NCBI GenBank assembly: GCA_022447625.1
Contig: JAKVAX010000004.1
Coordinates: 62,001 to 126,000, forward strand
Direction: 5' to 3'
Source of the DNA: Flavobacteriales bacterium
GTDB taxonomy: Bacteria > Bacteroidota > Bacteroidia > Flavobacteriales_D > Sanyastnellaceae
DNA: 64,000 bases
In this document: in pieces, positions 62,236 to 64,000 of the stretch
Layout: every line of letters begins with the position of its first letter
Numbering within the stretch: position 1 is the stretch's first letter
Notes under the pieces: model-generated
What the model was told of the DNA's origin: nothing
Database searches by the model: none
What the model saw: only the letters and a program-made list of their open reading frames with translations
Position numbers and translations under genes: made by a program

Positions 62236-63768
62236 TCAAGGAAGTTTTTTGAATTCTAATTCTGTAAAATCGAAATCAGGATTCGGAACGTCGATGATCA
62301 TTTCTTCAATTTCTCCTTCAGGGTTGAGAATAAACTGCACTGTTCCAGGAGGTAACATCATCTGAGTTCCCCAGTTCAACTGGAAACTATCATATTGCCA
62401 GTGACGCATCGTTCCTCTAAAAAGAGGCGTTGGCTCAAACTGAAATGCCAGTTGATCACCTACCACACGGATCTCACAATTACCATACATCTCACCACCA
62501 TAAGTTCCTGCATAGGCCTCTAGTGGGAGGGAAGGCTTACTGTCTTTATCTCTAGCTTCTTCTGCCGCTGCGCGTTCAGCCTCTTCTGCTTGTTGACCAG
62601 ACTTTGAGAAATTCAAGAAAAGCTCTGACCAATCTTGTCCTTCCTCACCCATGTAGCGGTCAGCCCATGCATAAGTCAAGGCATAAGCAATCGAACTGAT
62701 GTTATTTGTTAGGACAACAATTCCCATGTTTTCTTCTGGAATCATCAGGGTGCGGGAAATCATTCCGTCGTATCCACCGCCGTGGCTGACAATCTTTACT
62801 CCGTGCAGGTTCTGAAGTTCCCAACCTAGTCCGTAACCACTGAAGGTTTTACTTGGCCAAAGGCTGCGGCTCCCAGGAGAAATCGCTTCTGGAGTTTGAA
62901 TAGCCCACATTTCATGTCCTTCGTTTTCTGACCAGATAGCTGTGGTGTCCTTCATTCCCATGTTCATTTGAGCAATCATCCATTGCGACCAATCGTGAAC
63001 ACTCGACACTAATGCGCCAGCAGGAGCGATGTTATCCCAATTCACATATTCAATCACCACGTTGTTGTCGTTGACTGTGTTGTGTGGCATCGCTTTGTTG
63101 ACATCACTCATCAATTGCGAAGTGCTGTAGTAGGTATTGTTCATCTCCAACGGAGAAAGAATGCGTTCGCTCACAAACTCTTCCCACTCCTGATCAGTCA
63201 CTACAGGGATGATCTCACCAGCTGCCAAGAACATGATGTTCTGGTAGCCGAAGTGCTCACGGAATCCATAGGCCGGCTCTAAGAAACGTGCTCGACGTAA
63301 TACTTCTTCACGGCTGTGGTTACTTCCATACCAGATCAAGTCTCCACTGAATGTTTCCAAACCACTACGGTGGCAAAGCAGATCTCGAATGGTCAGGTTG
63401 GCACTCACATACGGATCATACAACTGGAACCAAGGAAGGTATTCTTGTACTTTGTCGTCCCAGTTAATTTTCCCCTCATCTACAAGAATCGCAAGGGCTG
63501 CAGCGGTCACGCTCTTGGTGTTTGAAGCCACGGCGAATACTGTATTCTCGTCTACGGGCTCATTCGTATCGACAGACTTTACACCGAAGCCCTTTTCATA
63601 GATGATTTCTCCATCTTTCACAATGGCCACGGCTACGCCGGGAACATTCCAGTCTTGACGGGCCTGTTCAATGTATATCTCAAACGATTTGAGTTTCTTG
63701 TCGATTTTCTGTCCGCTCGCAGGCAGTACAAATGCCACAGCAAGCAAAAGGCTAACAGTAATGCGCAT
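62236..63768 (-). CDS. Class C beta-lactamase-like serine hydrolase
   Basis: 510 residues with a signal peptide (MRITVSLLLAVAFVLPASG). Beta-lactamase/DD-peptidase fold: Ser82-x-x-Lys85 (SNTK), a Tyr-x-Asn (YQN) and a KTG-box equivalent near HGGGYDG. The C-terminal 130 residues form a lipocalin-like DUF3471-type domain. This family contains periplasmic esterases and peptidases; true beta-lactamase activity cannot be inferred. It starts 126 bp from the divergent DUF2027 gene, a gap filled by a heptamer array. Confidence 0.85.
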   Translation of the reverse strand: MRITVSLLLAVAFVLPASGQKIDKKLKSFEIYIEQARQDWNVPGVAVAIVKDGEIIYEKGFGVKSVDTNEPVDENTVFAVASNTKSVTAAALAILVDEGKINWDDKVQEYLPWFQLYDPYVSANLTIRDLLCHRSGLETFSGDLIWYGSNHSREEVLRRARFLEPAYGFREHFGYQNIMFLAAGEIIPVVTDQEWEEFVSERILSPLEMNNTYYSTSQLMSDVNKAMPHNTVNDNNVVIEYVNWDNIAPAGALVSSVHDWSQWMIAQMNMGMKDTTAIWSENEGHEMWAIQTPEAISPGSRSLWPSKTFSGYGLGWELQNLHGVKIVSHGGGYDGMISRTLMIPEENMGIVVLTNNISSIAYALTYAWADRYMGEEGQDWSELFLNFSKSGQQAEEAERAAAEEARDKDSKPSLPLEAYAGTYGGEMYGNCEIRVVGDQLAFQFEPTPLFRGTMRHWQYDSFQLNWGTQMMLPPGTVQFILNPEGEIEEMIIDVPNPDFDFTELEFKKLP

Positions 63769-63799
63769 AATCTAGGATTGGACCCGCAAGATATGGAAT

Positions 63800-63875
63800 G
63801 TAAGCAGTAAGCAGTATGCTGTAAGCCGCATACGGCATACGGCATACTGCCTACCGCATACTGCTTACTGCTTAC
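63800..63875. repeat. Heptamer array: 4 x GTAnGCn then 7 x nGCnTAC
   Basis: Four GTAnGCn units (63800-63827) run into seven nGCnTAC units (63827-63875), sharing one base. The outer 19 bp on each side are perfect inverted repeats, so the block can form a long hairpin between the two divergent genes. Confidence 0.9.
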
Positions 63876-63881
63876 AATCCT

Positions 63882-63889
63882 TACCTTTG
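63882..63889 (+). promoter_or_regulatory. -7 element TACCTTTG, 5 nt before the DUF2027 start
   Basis: Perfect TAnnTTTG box followed by TGGGT and ATG at 63895; implies an almost leaderless transcript. It follows directly after the heptamer hairpin. Confidence 0.5.
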
Positions 63890-63894
63890 TGGGT

Positions 63895-64000
63895 ATGTTT
63901 AGGCCCGGAGATAAAGTGCGCTTCTTGAATGAGACTGGAGAAGCGGTAGTGATCCAAATGATCGATAAGACACAGGCGTTGATTGAAGATGAAACAGGCT
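63895..64000 (+). CDS. DUF2027 / Smr-family protein, N-terminal fragment
   Basis: The 35 residues before the window edge read MFRPGDKVRFLNETGEAVV then IQMIDKTQALIEDETG, the standard opening of DUF2027 proteins of Bacteroidota, which carry a KOW/SH3-like start and a C-terminal Smr (MutS2-like) endonuclease domain. The Smr part is beyond the window, so function is only presumed. Divergent from the serine hydrolase. Confidence 0.75.
   Translation, partial: MFRPGDKVRFLNETGEAVVIQMIDKTQALIEDETG

Noticed and set aside
63633-63845. A minus-strand reading frame crossing the heptamer array
   Set aside because: It owes its openness to the 7-bp repeat, overlaps the start of the serine hydrolase gene in another frame, and encodes repeat-derived peptide.
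63800-63875. Possible CRISPR array
   Set aside because: Units are 7 bp with no spacers, and no cas genes are in the window.

Overview
The window looks like chromosomal DNA of a marine-type Bacteroidota, most likely order Flavobacteriales (a Cryomorphaceae- or Schleiferiaceae-like lineage is my guess). The pointers are Type IX secretion (T9SS) sorting domains of both the short Por type and the CHU_C/gliding type, a PorP/SprF protein, SprB-like repeats, an S46 dipeptidyl-peptidase, fused isobutyryl-CoA mutase IcmF, and promoters with the TAnnTTTG -7 element. No prophage, insertion sequence, CRISPR array or plasmid module was seen.

Layout. 1-3.2 kb: divergent housekeeping block (asnB fragment, ribH and a membrane TPR protein on the minus strand; recF and a DciA-like DUF721 gene on the plus strand). 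3.3-7.7 kb: pentaheme secreted cytochrome, glycosyltransferase, PIN-PhoH protein. 7.8-11.1 kb: rimM, rpsP, an HD hydrolase, a decayed TonB-like gene, folE. 11.2-18.3 kb: complete his operon hisGDCBHAF(IE) behind a histidine-rich leader peptide and terminator. 18.3-25.6 kb: membrane protein, MtfA-like peptidase, FKBP lipoprotein, YaaA, CvfB, a secreted T9SS protein, threonine aldolase, DnaJ-domain protein. 25.6-26.6 kb: two adjacent dead genes (MarR and NTF2-like). 26.8-35.3 kb: S46 peptidase, unknown small genes, a 1097-residue CotH surface protein, an EamA transporter, a DUF3291 protein. 35.3-40.5 kb: icmF, a membrane protein, an alpha/beta hydrolase. 40.5-49.8 kb: surface-matrix region with a predicted lysyl oxidase multidomain protein, truC, and a SprB-like adhesin/SprF/secreted-partner cluster. 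49.9-64 kb: msrB, uvrA, an ECF sigma factor, a DnaQ-GIY-YIG nuclease, two lipoproteins, an outer-membrane protein, DinB, an alpha-solenoid protein, a truncated CHU_C pseudogene, tRNA-Arg(ACG), a serine hydrolase, and the start of a DUF2027 gene.

Working together: the his genes overlap at almost every junction and look like one transcript under attenuation. SprF with its SprB-like neighbour, plus the CotH, lysyl oxidase and cytochrome proteins, make a secreted surface repertoire. uvrA sits near a UvrC-like nuclease and an ECF sigma factor.

The least explained signal is a 13-bp word, CGCTAnCGCGGAA, found eleven times in both orientations. All copies are inside or at the end of unrelated genes, so it behaves as a DNA-level dispersed motif. 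Other unusual points are 7-bp-period GCnTAC arrays in two intergenic regions, -7 boxes only 4-5 nt from start codons, a relic duplication of the yaaA start, and four pseudogenes.
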